This document shows, in pieces, positions 34,883 through 43,415 of a stretch of 64,000 bases of DNA; within the stretch, counting starts at the first letter, position 1; each line of letters opens with the position of its first letter. This DNA comes from Pseudomonas kitaguniensis (lineage in GTDB: Bacteria > Pseudomonadota > Gammaproteobacteria > Pseudomonadales > Pseudomonadaceae). The stretch spans positions 26,365 to 90,364 of the forward strand of contig NZ_VUAZ01000105.1 in assembly GCF_009296165.1 (NCBI RefSeq), given 5' to 3'. Both the position numbers and the translations under genes were made by a program. The notes beneath the pieces are model-generated. The model saw nothing but the letters and a program-made list of their open reading frames with translations, ran no database searches and was not told the DNA's origin.

Positions 34883-35911
34883 GGTCACCTTTAAACACTG
34901 GTGGGGAACACCGCTGGTCGGCCTGGCCGGCGGTTACCTGGCCAGCCTGGTCGGCTGGCCTTTGCCGTACATGGTCGGCTCGTTGCTGGCGATTATCCTG
35001 GTGCGCTGCCTCACGCCGTGGCAATTGGCGGAAATTCCCGGCGGGCGCAAATGCGGTCAATGGGTGGTGGGCATTGGCATAGGCCTGCACTTCACGCCGG
35101 TGGTGATCGAGCAGGTGATGAGCCACTTCGGCCTGATTTTTTTCGGTGCATTGGTCACCAGCCTGTCGAGCGTCGTTGGCGTGTGGTTGATGCGCCGCAG
35201 TGGCGAAGACCGCGCCACCGCGTTTTTTTCGAGCATGCCGGGCGGTTCCGGTGAGATGGTTAACCTGGGCGCGCGTAATGGCGCGGTGCTCAGCCGTGTC
35301 GCGGCGGGCCAGAGCTTGCGCGTGCTGGTGGTAGTGCTGTGTGTGCCGGCGATCTTCAAGTATTTGCTGGAAGGCGGCGCACCGCAGTTTCACCGGCGCC
35401 GGTAAGTTGGGCGTGGCTGGCGGTGTTGTTTCCGATTGGCGCGCTGGTGGCGTGGGGCTGGCAGCGTTTGCGTCAGCCCAACCCTTGGCTGTTCGGGCCG
35501 CTGTTGGTAAGCGCTACCGCCAGCGTTGTCTGGGACTTGCACATAGGCCTGCCGAACGGCGGCAGCCAGATCGGCCAATGGCTGATCGGCAGCGGCCTGG
35601 GCTGCCATTTCAACCGTCAGTTCTTTCGTCGCGCGCCGTCGTTTATGCTGCGTACGCTGCTCGGCACAGCCCTGACCATGGTGCTGGCGACGTTGGCGGC
35701 CGTTGGCTTGAGCGCGCTGACGCAGTTGGATTTGCGCGCACTCACCCTGGGCATGATGCCAGGCGGCATTGCTGAAATGAGCCTGACGGCCGAGACGTTG
35801 CAACTGTCGGTGCCCTTGGTCACGGCGATGCAGGTCATGCGTTTGTTGTTTGTGCTGTTTCTGGCGGAGCCCCTGTTCCGGCACTGGAACCGTCAGCCTG
35901 AAAAAGTTTGA
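34875..35911 (+). pseudogene. AbrB-family membrane permease, frameshifted
   Basis: A membrane protein of the AbrB family (ammonia monooxygenase-like/Gate-like duplications), about 345 residues when repaired. Two homologous halves show 'GLAGGYLASLVGWPLPYMVG...CGQWVVGIGIGLHF' and 'LRQPNPWLFGPLLVS...IGQWLIGSGLGCHF', and each carries 'SSMPGGSGEM'/'GMMPGGIAEM'. ATG 34875 overlaps the end of tctA. The first half ends at 35405 in '...GGAPQFHRRR'; one added G or C near 35393 gives '...QFH-APVSWAWLAVLF' and continues to 35911. Its linkage to tctCBA suggests a part in organic-acid traffic, but no function is established. Confidence 0.8.
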
Positions 35912-35928
35912 AGCCTGGTGTCATTAAA

Positions 35929-35951
35929 AGGTGGGAGCTGGCTCCCACATC
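35929..35951. repeat. Short REP-like hairpin
   Basis: GTGGGAGCTGGCTCCCAC is a perfect short hairpin of the kind that forms halves of P. fluorescens REP/REPIN repeats; here it lies between the convergent permease and ung genes. Confidence 0.5.
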
Positions 35952-35966
35952 CCATTACCTTAAGCC

Positions 35967-36659
35967 TCAAAGGGGCGGTAACCGCCACTCAATCGGCGTC
36001 TCGCCATTCTGCTCAAGAAATTTGTTGGTACGGCTAAAGTGCCCGCACCCCAAAAACCCTCGATAGGCCGACAACGGCGACGGATGCACCGACGTCAACA
36101 CCAAGTGCTTGGTCGCGTCCACCAGCTTTTGCTTGCCCTGTGCATGAGCCCCCCACAACAAGAACACCAAGTGCGGCTGATGCTCGCTGACCACCTCAAT
36201 AATCCGGTCAGTAAAAAACTGCCAGCCCTTGCCCGCGTGCGCGTTCGCGTTGGCTCGCTCAACCGTCATGGTGGTATTGAGCATCAACACACCCTGGTCC
36301 GCCCAACTCTGCAGGCAACCATGGTTTGGAATGTCGATGTTCAAATCGCGCTTAAGCTCTTTGTAAATATTGACCAAGGACGGCGGCGCAGGCACGCCAG
36401 GCTGCACCGAAAAGCACAACCCATGCGCCTGACCAGGCCCGTGGTAAGGGTCTTGCCCGAGGATCACCACCTTGACCTTGTCCAAAGGCGTTGAATTAAG
36501 CGCATTGAAAATCAACGGGCCAGGCGGGTAAATCTCTTTGCCGGCCGCGTGTTCCTGGCGCAAAAACTCGCGCAACTGGGCCATGTAGGGCTGCTCGAAC
36601 TCATCACGCAGCGCGTGTTTCCAGCTCGGTTCGAGTTTGATACGGTCGCCTTCGGTCAT
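35967..36659 (-). CDS. ung: Uracil-DNA glycosylase
   Basis: 230 residues. 'VVILGQDPYHGPGQAHGLCF' holds the water-activating Asp, 'VLMLNTTMTVE' and 'LVFLLWGAHAQ' line the uracil pocket, and 'TSVHPSPLSAYRGF' is the leucine-loop with the catalytic His. It removes uracil from DNA to start base-excision repair. Full length, intact. Confidence 0.97.
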   Translation of the reverse strand: MTEGDRIKLEPSWKHALRDEFEQPYMAQLREFLRQEHAAGKEIYPPGPLIFNALNSTPLDKVKVVILGQDPYHGPGQAHGLCFSVQPGVPAPPSLVNIYKELKRDLNIDIPNHGCLQSWADQGVLMLNTTMTVERANANAHAGKGWQFFTDRIIEVVSEHQPHLVFLLWGAHAQGKQKLVDATKHLVLTSVHPSPLSAYRGFLGCGHFSRTNKFLEQNGETPIEWRLPPL

Positions 36660-36794
36660 GATCGAATCATCGTCTAAAAAAGAATGGGCGAACCCTAGGA
36701 AAGCCCACCCCGCTTGTCAATTGATCTGACACACAACCGGCACTTTCCTTTGAAGCGATCATACTGAACCTTCACTTTCTGGATTGAGGTCGCG

Positions 36795-37907
36795 ATGAAC
36801 CTGCACTTCGAAGAACTGGCCTGCAGCAACGGTGCCCACCTCGGCATTGCCAGCCTGGATGCTGAAAATTCCCTGAATGCCCTCTCATTACCGATGATTC
36901 AGGCCTTGGACGAACGCCTGGATGCCTGGGCCAAAGACCCGAATATCGCCTGCGTACTGCTGCGCGGCAATGGGCCAAAAGCTTTTTGCGCCGGCGGCGA
37001 AGTGCGTAGCCTGGCGCAGGCCTGCCGTGAAGAGCCGGGCGTTGTACCGCCTCTGGCCGCGCAATTTTTTGCGGCGGAATACCGCCTCGACTATCGCCTG
37101 CACACCTACCCCAAGCCGCTGATGTGCTGGGGCCACGGTTACGTGCTGGGCGGTGGCATGGGCTTGTTACAAAGTGCGGCGGTGCGAATCGTGACACCCA
37201 GCAGCCGTTTGGCGATGCCCGAGATCAGCATCGGCTTGTACCCGGATGTCGGGGCCAGTGGGTTCCTGTCGCGCCTGCCGGGCAAGCTCGGCCTGTTCTT
37301 TGGCCTCACCGGTGCGCATATCAATGGTCGCGATGCCTTGGACCTGGGCCTGGCCGACCGATTTTTGCGCGATGACCAGCAAGACGAACTGATCGATGGC
37401 CTGCTGCAACTGAACTGGCAGGAACAAACCGCGATGCAGCTCAACAGCCTGCTCAAGGCGCTCGCGCAGGAAGCCGTCAGCCAGCAACCCGAAGCGCAAT
37501 GGCTGCCACGCCGCGCGCAGATCGACGAGTGGCTGGACGTGGGCGATGTGCGTTGTGCCTGGCGTGCGTTGAGCTTGCTACGCGACCACGCCGACCCGCT
37601 GTTCAGCCGCGCCGGCAAGACGCTCGGCGAAGGTTGCCCGCTGACCGCGCATCTGGTGTGGGAGCAAATCCAGCGGGCGCGACATCTATCGTTGGCCCAA
37701 GTGTTCCAGATGGAATACACCGTGAGCCTCAATTGCTGCCGTCATCCGGAATTCAGCGAAGGGGTTCGGGCGCGCTTGATCGACAAGGATCAACAGCCGC
37801 ATTGGCATTGGCCGGATATAAACACGGTGCCGGACGCTGTGGTGCAAGCGCACTTTCACAAGGCTTGGGAAGGCAGGAACCCTCTGGCAGATTTGTCGGA
37901 CTACTGA
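36795..37907 (+). CDS. Enoyl-CoA hydratase/isomerase family protein (HIBYL-CoA hydrolase-like)
   Basis: 370 residues, longer than a simple crotonase (about 260), and so of the 3-hydroxyisobutyryl-CoA hydrolase-like (ECH_2) class. 'LRGNGPKAFCAGGEVRSLAQ' and 'YVLGGGMGLLQSAAVRIVTP' form the oxyanion hole, and 'MPEISIGLYPDVGASGFLSR' holds the acidic catalytic region. The C-terminal extension ('MEYTVSLNCCRHPEFSEGVR', 'DKDQQPHWHWPDI') is typical of this class. It may act in valine breakdown, but no valine genes adjoin. Confidence 0.85.
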   Translation: MNLHFEELACSNGAHLGIASLDAENSLNALSLPMIQALDERLDAWAKDPNIACVLLRGNGPKAFCAGGEVRSLAQACREEPGVVPPLAAQFFAAEYRLDYRLHTYPKPLMCWGHGYVLGGGMGLLQSAAVRIVTPSSRLAMPEISIGLYPDVGASGFLSRLPGKLGLFFGLTGAHINGRDALDLGLADRFLRDDQQDELIDGLLQLNWQEQTAMQLNSLLKALAQEAVSQQPEAQWLPRRAQIDEWLDVGDVRCAWRALSLLRDHADPLFSRAGKTLGEGCPLTAHLVWEQIQRARHLSLAQVFQMEYTVSLNCCRHPEFSEGVRARLIDKDQQPHWHWPDINTVPDAVVQAHFHKAWEGRNPLADLSDY

Positions 37908-37913
37908 CAGCAA

Positions 37914-38345
37914 TCAATTGAGCATGCCGACCTTGAATGCACAGTTGTCCGGCTGGCTGTCCTGGCAGATGTAAACGTACTGCTCCAATGGATCTCTGGC
38001 GAGTTGCCAATGCTGGGTCGCGGTCAGTGACACCGTGTTGAGTGTGCCTGGCAGTTCATATCGCAACGCCACCACTTGACCGCTGCCCATGCGGTACATG
38101 CACTTGTCCAGGTGGCCGTTCTCGCGCTCCTGGCCTTTGCCCGGGGTAAACAGCGCGCCGATGAATCGATCGGCAAAATCATCAGACTCCACTTTTGAGC
38201 TTTGCCACAGCGCCTTTCCCTCAAGGGCCTGGAAATAGCCATCCGTAAACTTGACCGAAGAGGGATAGGGGCACCCCTGCTCCGCCTGTACCTGTGCAAT
38301 CCCTGCCATCAACAGAGAAAACAAACACGCTAGTCGCTTGATCAT
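37914..38345 (-). CDS. Secreted DUF3757-like protein
   Basis: 143 residues with a signal peptide (MIKRLACLFSLLMAGIAQVQA) and mature start EQGCPYPSSVKFTDGYFQAL. Four cysteines in the mature part (GCPYP, DKCMY, YICQD, DNCAF) could form two disulfides. It resembles the DUF3757 family of small periplasmic proteins seen in pseudomonads. No function is known. It converges on the enoyl-CoA hydratase-like gene with a 6-bp gap. Confidence 0.6.
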   Translation of the reverse strand: MIKRLACLFSLLMAGIAQVQAEQGCPYPSSVKFTDGYFQALEGKALWQSSKVESDDFADRFIGALFTPGKGQERENGHLDKCMYRMGSGQVVALRYELPGTLNTVSLTATQHWQLARDPLEQYVYICQDSQPDNCAFKVGMLN

Positions 38346-38467
38346 TGGGCGCTTGCTCCTTTAAACCCGCTGGTTTCCAGGACACCTACAGCGGCGCTCA
38401 CGCAGTTAAATACATCTAAATCACATTAGATACCTGTTAGAACTGACAGTATCGATAAACGGCACGC

Positions 38468-38497
38468 AAAAAAAAGCGGCGCTTGGCGCGCCGCTTT
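38468..38497 (-). terminator. Rho-independent terminator
   Basis: On the minus strand a GCGGCGCGCC...GCGCCGC stem is followed by eight T, about 15 bp after the stop of the lipoprotein gene. Confidence 0.8.
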
Positions 38498-38510
38498 AAG
38501 TCAACCGCTG

Positions 38511-38867
38511 TCAACGATGGCCGCCGCGACCACCGCCATGATCGGGTCCACGGCTGTGCCCGCCATTGCCGCCGCGATCACCCCAAGCCTGATTTGGATA
38601 CGGCCGGTAACCGGGCCTCGGGTAATAACGCGGTGCCGCCTGGTAATAACGGGGCGCTGGCTGGTAGTAACGCGGCGCCGGATAGTAACGCGGCGGTGGC
38701 GCGTAGTAGCTGCGCCCATATTGGTAAGTGGGGCCGCCGTAGTAATAGGCCGGCGCAGGGGCGGTGTAGGCCTCGGAGCGATAGTAAGTGGCACCGCCAT
38801 CGTAATAGGGCACACACGCAGAAAGGGTCAGACCGAGTACAGCGCTAAGAAGCAGTCGTCGATACAT
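38511..38867 (-). CDS. Tyr/Pro-rich lipoprotein with YYxAPRYY repeats
   Basis: 118 residues from ATG 38867. MYRRLLLSAVLGLTLSACVP is a lipoprotein signal with lipobox LSAC. The mature chain is low-complexity: 'YYAPPPRYYPAPRYYQPAP' and 'RYYQAAPRYYPRPGYRP', then a Gly/His/Arg-rich end (GGNGGHSRGPDHGGGRGGHR). Such surface lipoproteins are common in pseudomonads but no function is assigned; the His-rich tail could bind metal (guess). Confidence 0.7.
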   Translation of the reverse strand: MYRRLLLSAVLGLTLSACVPYYDGGATYYRSEAYTAPAPAYYYGGPTYQYGRSYYAPPPRYYPAPRYYQPAPRYYQAAPRYYPRPGYRPYPNQAWGDRGGNGGHSRGPDHGGGRGGHR

Positions 38868-39185
38868 GGCGGCCTCCTGGACCGCGGAAGAGCTCATCCA
38901 GCGACGCTGGAAAGCGGCATTCAGCTTTCACCGAATGACGAAATATCTGACATCAAAAACCGAATCTGGTGCGTTTTGGTAATGGTTTGAAACATCTAAG
39001 TCGACACTCGATCGCTCGGTTTTTCACGCAGTGGCTAGAGAACCCGCCTATCACACGAGTGTATCGATTCAATCATTTTATTTGGGCTGAAACTTCTGCA
39101 TTTGCAGTGATGTCACTGTGACATCGCCTTTGGACACGGAGCGCCAGCGCGAAGTCCCTTTTATTACTACCGCTGGATTCGACCC
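38868..39185. other. Intergenic region upstream of second chemoreceptor
   Basis: This 318-bp gap holds the lipoprotein promoter (left) and the chemoreceptor promoter (right). The only notable element is the palindrome at 39109-39125. Confidence 0.4.
39109..39125. promoter_or_regulatory. Palindrome GATGTCACTGTGACATC
   Basis: A perfect 8+1+8 palindrome about 60 bp before the chemoreceptor start. Position fits an operator; the regulator is unknown. Confidence 0.4.
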
Positions 39186-40808
39186 ATGAAAATCTCAACC
39201 AAGCTGTTGCTTTCGTTTGTACTGTGCGCTTTCGTCACCCTGGGGGTGGGTTTGCTGGGTATCAAAGGGGTCGTTCGGCTCGCCAATGCTCTGGATTTAA
39301 CCTTCTCCAACAACCTCGTATCGGTCAGTAATACGGCGGCCACCCTGAATGGTTTTGTCGCTCACAACCGCGGCCTGTACCGCTTGCTTGACGCCAGCCA
39401 TGGCGACGTCGCCGCGCAAGACCGCGACCGCGTCCGCCAGGACATCGCCGACCAACTCAACCGCGCCAAAGCGGCCTATGACACTTACCGCGCCACGCCG
39501 CTTGAAGATGATGAGCGGGCTGCCGGCGACAAGCTGGATCTGCTCTGGCCCACCTACGTCAGCAACTCCGAGCAAATTATCGGGCTGATGGATACCGGCA
39601 AGACTGAACAGGCCCGCGCGCAACTCAATTCCTCCAACAATGACCTCTTCAGGCAGGCGCGCGAGTTGATCCGCGTGATGATCGACTCCAATAACCGCCA
39701 GATCAAAGAAGGCGCCGAATCCGCCGACGAGCTGCGCGGCAGCGCGTTGACCTGGATGATCAGCGGCATTGTGCTGGCGTTCATCATCGCAATCACGGTT
39801 GGTTTGCTGATCACCCGCCTGATCACCCGCCCTATCGCACAAGCCGTAGAGAGCGCGCAACGCATTGCCAAAGGTGATCTCACCCAGCCCATCCTCACCG
39901 AGCGCAACGACGAAGCCGGGCTGCTGTTGATGGCGCTGTCCGACATGCAGGGCGGCTTGAAAAGTACGTTGCTGGAAATCGCCAATGCGTCCGACCAGCT
40001 CGCGTCGGCAGCCGAAGAACTGAGCGCCGTCACCGATGAAAGCACGCGTGGCCTGACGCGCCAGAATGACGAAATTCAACAAGCAGCCACGGCCGTGAAC
40101 CAGATGACGGCGGCGGTAGACGAAGTGGCGAGCAATGCTGTGTCGACGTCGGAAGCGTCCCGCCAGGCCACCACCGAAGCCGAGGATGGGCGCAAGCAAG
40201 TGGAGCAGGCCGTGTCGGGCATGGGTTCGATGGTGGTCGAGATCAACGACTCGACGCAATCGGTCGTGGACCTCGCCAACCAGGTGCGCGAGATCGGCAA
40301 GGTGATTGACGTGATCCGTGGCATCGCCGACCAGACTAACCTGCTGGCGCTCAATGCTGCCATCGAAGCCGCGCGTGCCGGCGAGCAAGGCCGAGGGTTT
40401 GCGGTGGTGGCCGATGAGGTGCGCGCGTTGGCGCATCGCACCCAAACCTCCACGGTCGACATTGAAAAAATGATTGGCGAGGTACAGGTTGGCGCCGACG
40501 AAGCGGTGGCCGCGATGAACAAGAGCCTGACGTGGGCGAACAACACCCAAAGCCTGGCGGAAAACGCCGGCGAAGCGCTGCAGCGAATCACTGCCAGCGT
40601 GTCGAAAATCAACGAGCGCAACCTGGTGATCGCCTCCGCCTCCGAAGAGCAAGCCCAAGTGGCGCGCGAAGTGGACCGCAACCTGCTTAACATCCAGGAC
40701 CTGTCGACCCAGACCGCCGCCGGCGCCCACCAGACCAACGCCTCCAGCCAAGACCTGTCGCGCCTGGCCACCTCGTTCAATACGTTGGTCAGCAAGTTCC
40801 AGCTCTAA
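39186..40808 (+). CDS. Methyl-accepting chemotaxis protein
   Basis: 540 residues with the same build as the receptor at 3062-4687: membrane helix ~8-28, a four-helix-bundle periplasmic sensor, second helix ~192-214, HAMP, and a signalling tip 'ADQTNLLALNAAIEAARAGE' then 'GRGFAVVADEVRALAHRTQ'. Both end in ...FQL. The sensor halves differ clearly ('NNLVSVSNTAATLNGFVAHN' here), so the ligands are probably different. A single-gene unit. Confidence 0.93.
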   Translation: MKISTKLLLSFVLCAFVTLGVGLLGIKGVVRLANALDLTFSNNLVSVSNTAATLNGFVAHNRGLYRLLDASHGDVAAQDRDRVRQDIADQLNRAKAAYDTYRATPLEDDERAAGDKLDLLWPTYVSNSEQIIGLMDTGKTEQARAQLNSSNNDLFRQARELIRVMIDSNNRQIKEGAESADELRGSALTWMISGIVLAFIIAITVGLLITRLITRPIAQAVESAQRIAKGDLTQPILTERNDEAGLLLMALSDMQGGLKSTLLEIANASDQLASAAEELSAVTDESTRGLTRQNDEIQQAATAVNQMTAAVDEVASNAVSTSEASRQATTEAEDGRKQVEQAVSGMGSMVVEINDSTQSVVDLANQVREIGKVIDVIRGIADQTNLLALNAAIEAARAGEQGRGFAVVADEVRALAHRTQTSTVDIEKMIGEVQVGADEAVAAMNKSLTWANNTQSLAENAGEALQRITASVSKINERNLVIASASEEQAQVAREVDRNLLNIQDLSTQTAAGAHQTNASSQDLSRLATSFNTLVSKFQL

Positions 40809-40959
40809 CCCTCCATTACCGACGCCTGCGCGCCAGCTTGGCGAACAGGCGTCGGCCTTACGACGGCTGGCGCCGCTACCGGCGCAGCTTGCAATAGCGG
40901 CGCGGCGCTGTATCGTGCAGGCAACTGCGGCCTTGCCCGACGCCTGCCTGAACTGAACG

Positions 40960-41172
40960 ATGACCACACCCACTCTTTGCCCGGCTTGCGGTGCCCGTAA
41001 CGACTGCACCTTGGCCGACCCGCGCACCGCTGACCAAGCTTGCTGGTGCTACAGCGTCACTATTGACCCTGCGGTGCTCCAAGCTCTGCCCGATGCACTG
41101 CGCAACACCGCCTGCCTGTGCCCGCGTTGCGCTCAGGTGGATGTGCAGTTGCGTGGGGCTGAGCCTGCGTAA
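40960..41172 (+). CDS. Cysteine-rich CWC family protein
   Basis: 70 residues with 'LCPACGARNDCTLAD', 'ACWCYSVTID' and 'CLCPRCAQ': the CxxC...CWC...CxC(P)xC pattern of the cysteine-rich CWC family, a probable zinc-binding mini-protein. The function is unknown. It is translationally coupled to the pseudouridine synthase gene (TAATG, 1-bp overlap), its usual neighbour. Confidence 0.85.
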   Translation: MTTPTLCPACGARNDCTLADPRTADQACWCYSVTIDPAVLQALPDALRNTACLCPRCAQVDVQLRGAEPA

Positions 41173-41855
41173 TGCGCGTTGACCGTTTCCTCAGCAACCT
41201 GCCGCGTTTCAATCGTCAGCAAGTGCGCTTGCTGTTGGTTGAACGGCGGGTGACGGTCGATGGCATCGCTGTCACCGACCCACACCATGAAGTGCGCGAA
41301 TTCAGCCGCGTGTGCGTCGACAATGAGGTATTGCAGGCGGGCAAACCGGCGCGCTATTTCATGCTGAATAAACCCCAAGGCTGCGTCAGTGCCACCTCGG
41401 ACCCGCACCACCGCACAGTGCTCGACCTGCTGGATGTGCCGGACAAAGGCGAACTGCATATTGCCGGTCGCCTGGACTTCAACACTACGGGGCTGATGCT
41501 GATCACCAACGACGGCCAATGGTCACGACGCCTGACCCAACCGCAAACCAAACTGCCCAAGGTCTATCGGGTTCAAACCGAGCAAGACATCGGGCCTGAG
41601 TACGCGGTGACGTTTGCGGCGGGTGTGTATTTTGCGTTTGAAGACCTCACCACCCAACCCGCCGAGCTGGAACTGCTCGGCCCAAGAACGGCGCGCTTGA
41701 GCATCATCGAAGGGCGCTATCACCAGGTGAAGCGTATGTTTGGGCATTTCAATAATAAAGTAATCGCCCTGCATCGAGAGCGAATGGGCAAATGGCTGCT
41801 GGATGCAGCACTGGCGCCGGGCGAGTACCGCGCACTTGGCGACGACGAAATCTGA
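41172..41855 (+). CDS. rsuA: RsuA-type rRNA pseudouridine synthase
   Basis: 227 residues: an S4 RNA-binding domain at ~1-60 (MRVDRFLSNLPRFNRQQVRL), then the RsuA-class catalytic domain with 'GRLDFNTTGLMLITNDG' holding the catalytic Asp, and 'EGRYHQVKRMFGHFNNKVIA'. RsuA makes pseudouridine 516 in 16S rRNA. Length and S4 domain agree with RsuA more than with RluB/E/F. Confidence 0.88.
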   Translation: MRVDRFLSNLPRFNRQQVRLLLVERRVTVDGIAVTDPHHEVREFSRVCVDNEVLQAGKPARYFMLNKPQGCVSATSDPHHRTVLDLLDVPDKGELHIAGRLDFNTTGLMLITNDGQWSRRLTQPQTKLPKVYRVQTEQDIGPEYAVTFAAGVYFAFEDLTTQPAELELLGPRTARLSIIEGRYHQVKRMFGHFNNKVIALHRERMGKWLLDAALAPGEYRALGDDEI

Positions 41856-42168
41856 CCGCTGCGGCGACCGTTCAGCCGGTGATGGCAAAAAACCACTTCA
41901 GCGCCTTGCGGGTGGGCCAACCTGCTGCTTGAATCCTGGGTACCCGCCAGCTTATGGCTGACGAGTCACCCTAACCTCCAAGAAACACCCTGCCCCGCCC
42001 GCGCTTGATTCACGGGCCTCCCAGGCAAACAGCCCGCTACAACAACAGCCGTCGGCCAGCCGTCATTGGACCGACCTGGGCGCTGACTTTTCAGGCGTAT
42101 GCCTACCTGTCACAAAGCTTGTGCAGAGTGATCTGTGCGCCCTACCCGCTTGCCAGGAGTCTTACGAC
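41856..42168. other. Intergenic region upstream of phaG
   Basis: This 313-bp gap holds the phaG leader. Nothing gene-like is seen; no strong palindrome or terminator can be supported. Confidence 0.35.
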
Positions 42169-43053
42169 ATGAGGCCAGAAATCGCTGTGTTGGATATACA
42201 GGGTCAGTATCGGGTTTACACGGAGTTCTATCGCGCGGACGCTACTGAAAAGACCATCATCCTGGTCAACGGCTCCATGGCGACCACGGCGTCCTTCGCC
42301 CAAACCGTAAAAAGCCTGTACCCGCAATTCAATGTGGTTTTGTACGACCAGCCCTACGCCGGTCGCTCCAAAATCCATAACCGCCATGAGCAAATGCTGA
42401 CCAAGGAAGTTGAAGGCCAGATCCTCCTGGAACTCATCGACCACTTCGCCGCCGAACACGTGCTGTCGTTTTCATGGGGCGGCGCCGCCGCCCTGATCGC
42501 CCTCGCCCAACGGCCCCGCCGCGTAGAAAAGGCCGTGATCAGCTCGTTCTCGCCGGTGATCAACGCCCCGATGCGCGATTACCTCGAGCGCGGCGTCGAC
42601 TACCTCGGCAACCTCGACCGCGACCGCGTCGGCCACCTCGTCAACAGCACCCTCGGCAAACACCTGCCGTCGCTGTTCAAACGCTTCAACCACAGACACG
42701 TCAGCAGCCTCGCCGAGCACGAGTACGGGCAGATGCACTTCCACATCAGCCACGTACTCAACAGTGATCGCCTGTGCTACCTCAAGGCGTGCAAGCAGAT
42801 CGATATTCCGGTGCTGTTTTTGAATGGCGAATGGGACGAATACACCAGCGCCGAGGATGCCAGGCTGTTCGCCCAGCATGTGCCTGACAGCAGCTTCAGC
42901 ACCGTTCAGGCGACCGGGCATTTTCTGGACATGGAGCACAAGGCGGCGTGTCGGGATAGCCGGGAGGCGGTGGTAGGCTTTTTAAAACCGCAACGGCAAG
43001 TGGGCCAGTTGCGCTATCACCATGATCACACGCAGCATGCGTGGGCGATATGA
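42169..43053 (+). CDS. phaG: 3-hydroxyacyl-ACP:CoA transacylase PhaG
   Basis: 294 residues starting MRPEIAVLDIQGQYRVYTEF, which matches my memory of P. putida PhaG almost exactly at this end, and again at 'KHLPSLFKRFNHRHVSSLAE' and 'GHFLDMEHK'. It is an alpha/beta-hydrolase-fold protein (nucleophile elbow 'SFSWGGAAALIAL') linking fatty-acid synthesis to medium-chain polyhydroxyalkanoate. ATG 42169 is preceded by CCAGGAG; the longer frame to 42121 has no support. Relative RhlA is the alternative, but the match is to PhaG. Confidence 0.92.
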   Translation: MRPEIAVLDIQGQYRVYTEFYRADATEKTIILVNGSMATTASFAQTVKSLYPQFNVVLYDQPYAGRSKIHNRHEQMLTKEVEGQILLELIDHFAAEHVLSFSWGGAAALIALAQRPRRVEKAVISSFSPVINAPMRDYLERGVDYLGNLDRDRVGHLVNSTLGKHLPSLFKRFNHRHVSSLAEHEYGQMHFHISHVLNSDRLCYLKACKQIDIPVLFLNGEWDEYTSAEDARLFAQHVPDSSFSTVQATGHFLDMEHKAACRDSREAVVGFLKPQRQVGQLRYHHDHTQHAWAI

Positions 43054-43148
43054 AACCGGGCCGTTCGGCGAGTGCGCGCAACCCACACATTTTTCGAAGA
43101 AAAACTTCAAATTGCGGCAAACATCTGGTACAAAGTCAGCCGCTCTGA

Positions 43149-43222
43149 GCGGGTATAGTTTAGTGGCAAAACGAAAGCTTCCCAAGCTTTAGTTGAGGGT
43201 TCGATTCCCTCTACCCGCTCCA
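43149..43222 (+). tRNA. tRNA-Gly(CCC)
   Basis: 74 nt: acceptor GCGGGTA/TACCCGC, D-arm with TAGTGGCAAAA, anticodon stem AAGC/GCTT with loop TTCCCAA (anticodon CCC), T-arm GAGGGTTCGATTCCCTC and an encoded CCA. Confidence 0.95.
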
Positions 43223-43266
43223 CTCAGATTTTGCTCGCGTCAGCCTGGTTGTGACGAAGCAAGCCT

Positions 43267-43297
43267 AAAAAACCGGCATTTGAAAGCCGGTTTTTTT
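43267..43297 (+). terminator. Rho-independent terminator after tRNA-Gly
   Basis: AAAACCGGC...GCCGGTTTTTTT hairpin 44 bp after the tRNA. Confidence 0.85.
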
Positions 43298-43338
43298 ATG
43301 CCCGCGATTTGAGATAACAGATCAGCGACGCTAAAACC

Positions 43339-43362
43339 TGTACAAATCAATTATTTTGTACA
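43339..43362. promoter_or_regulatory. LitR/PplR-like operator (TGTACA-N12-TGTACA)
   Basis: TGTACA at 43339 and 43357 are separated by exactly 12 bases; the inner bases extend the symmetry (AAA...TTT). This is the form of the site I recall for the MerR-type, B12-dependent, light-responsive LitR/PplR regulators of P. putida. It lies 53 bp before the DUF3833 gene start, where a promoter is expected. Confidence 0.6.
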
Positions 43363-43415
43363 AGTATCAATACCGAGCGTTGGCGCTGCGCCACGCATGA
43401 TCACGGAGCCGGATA

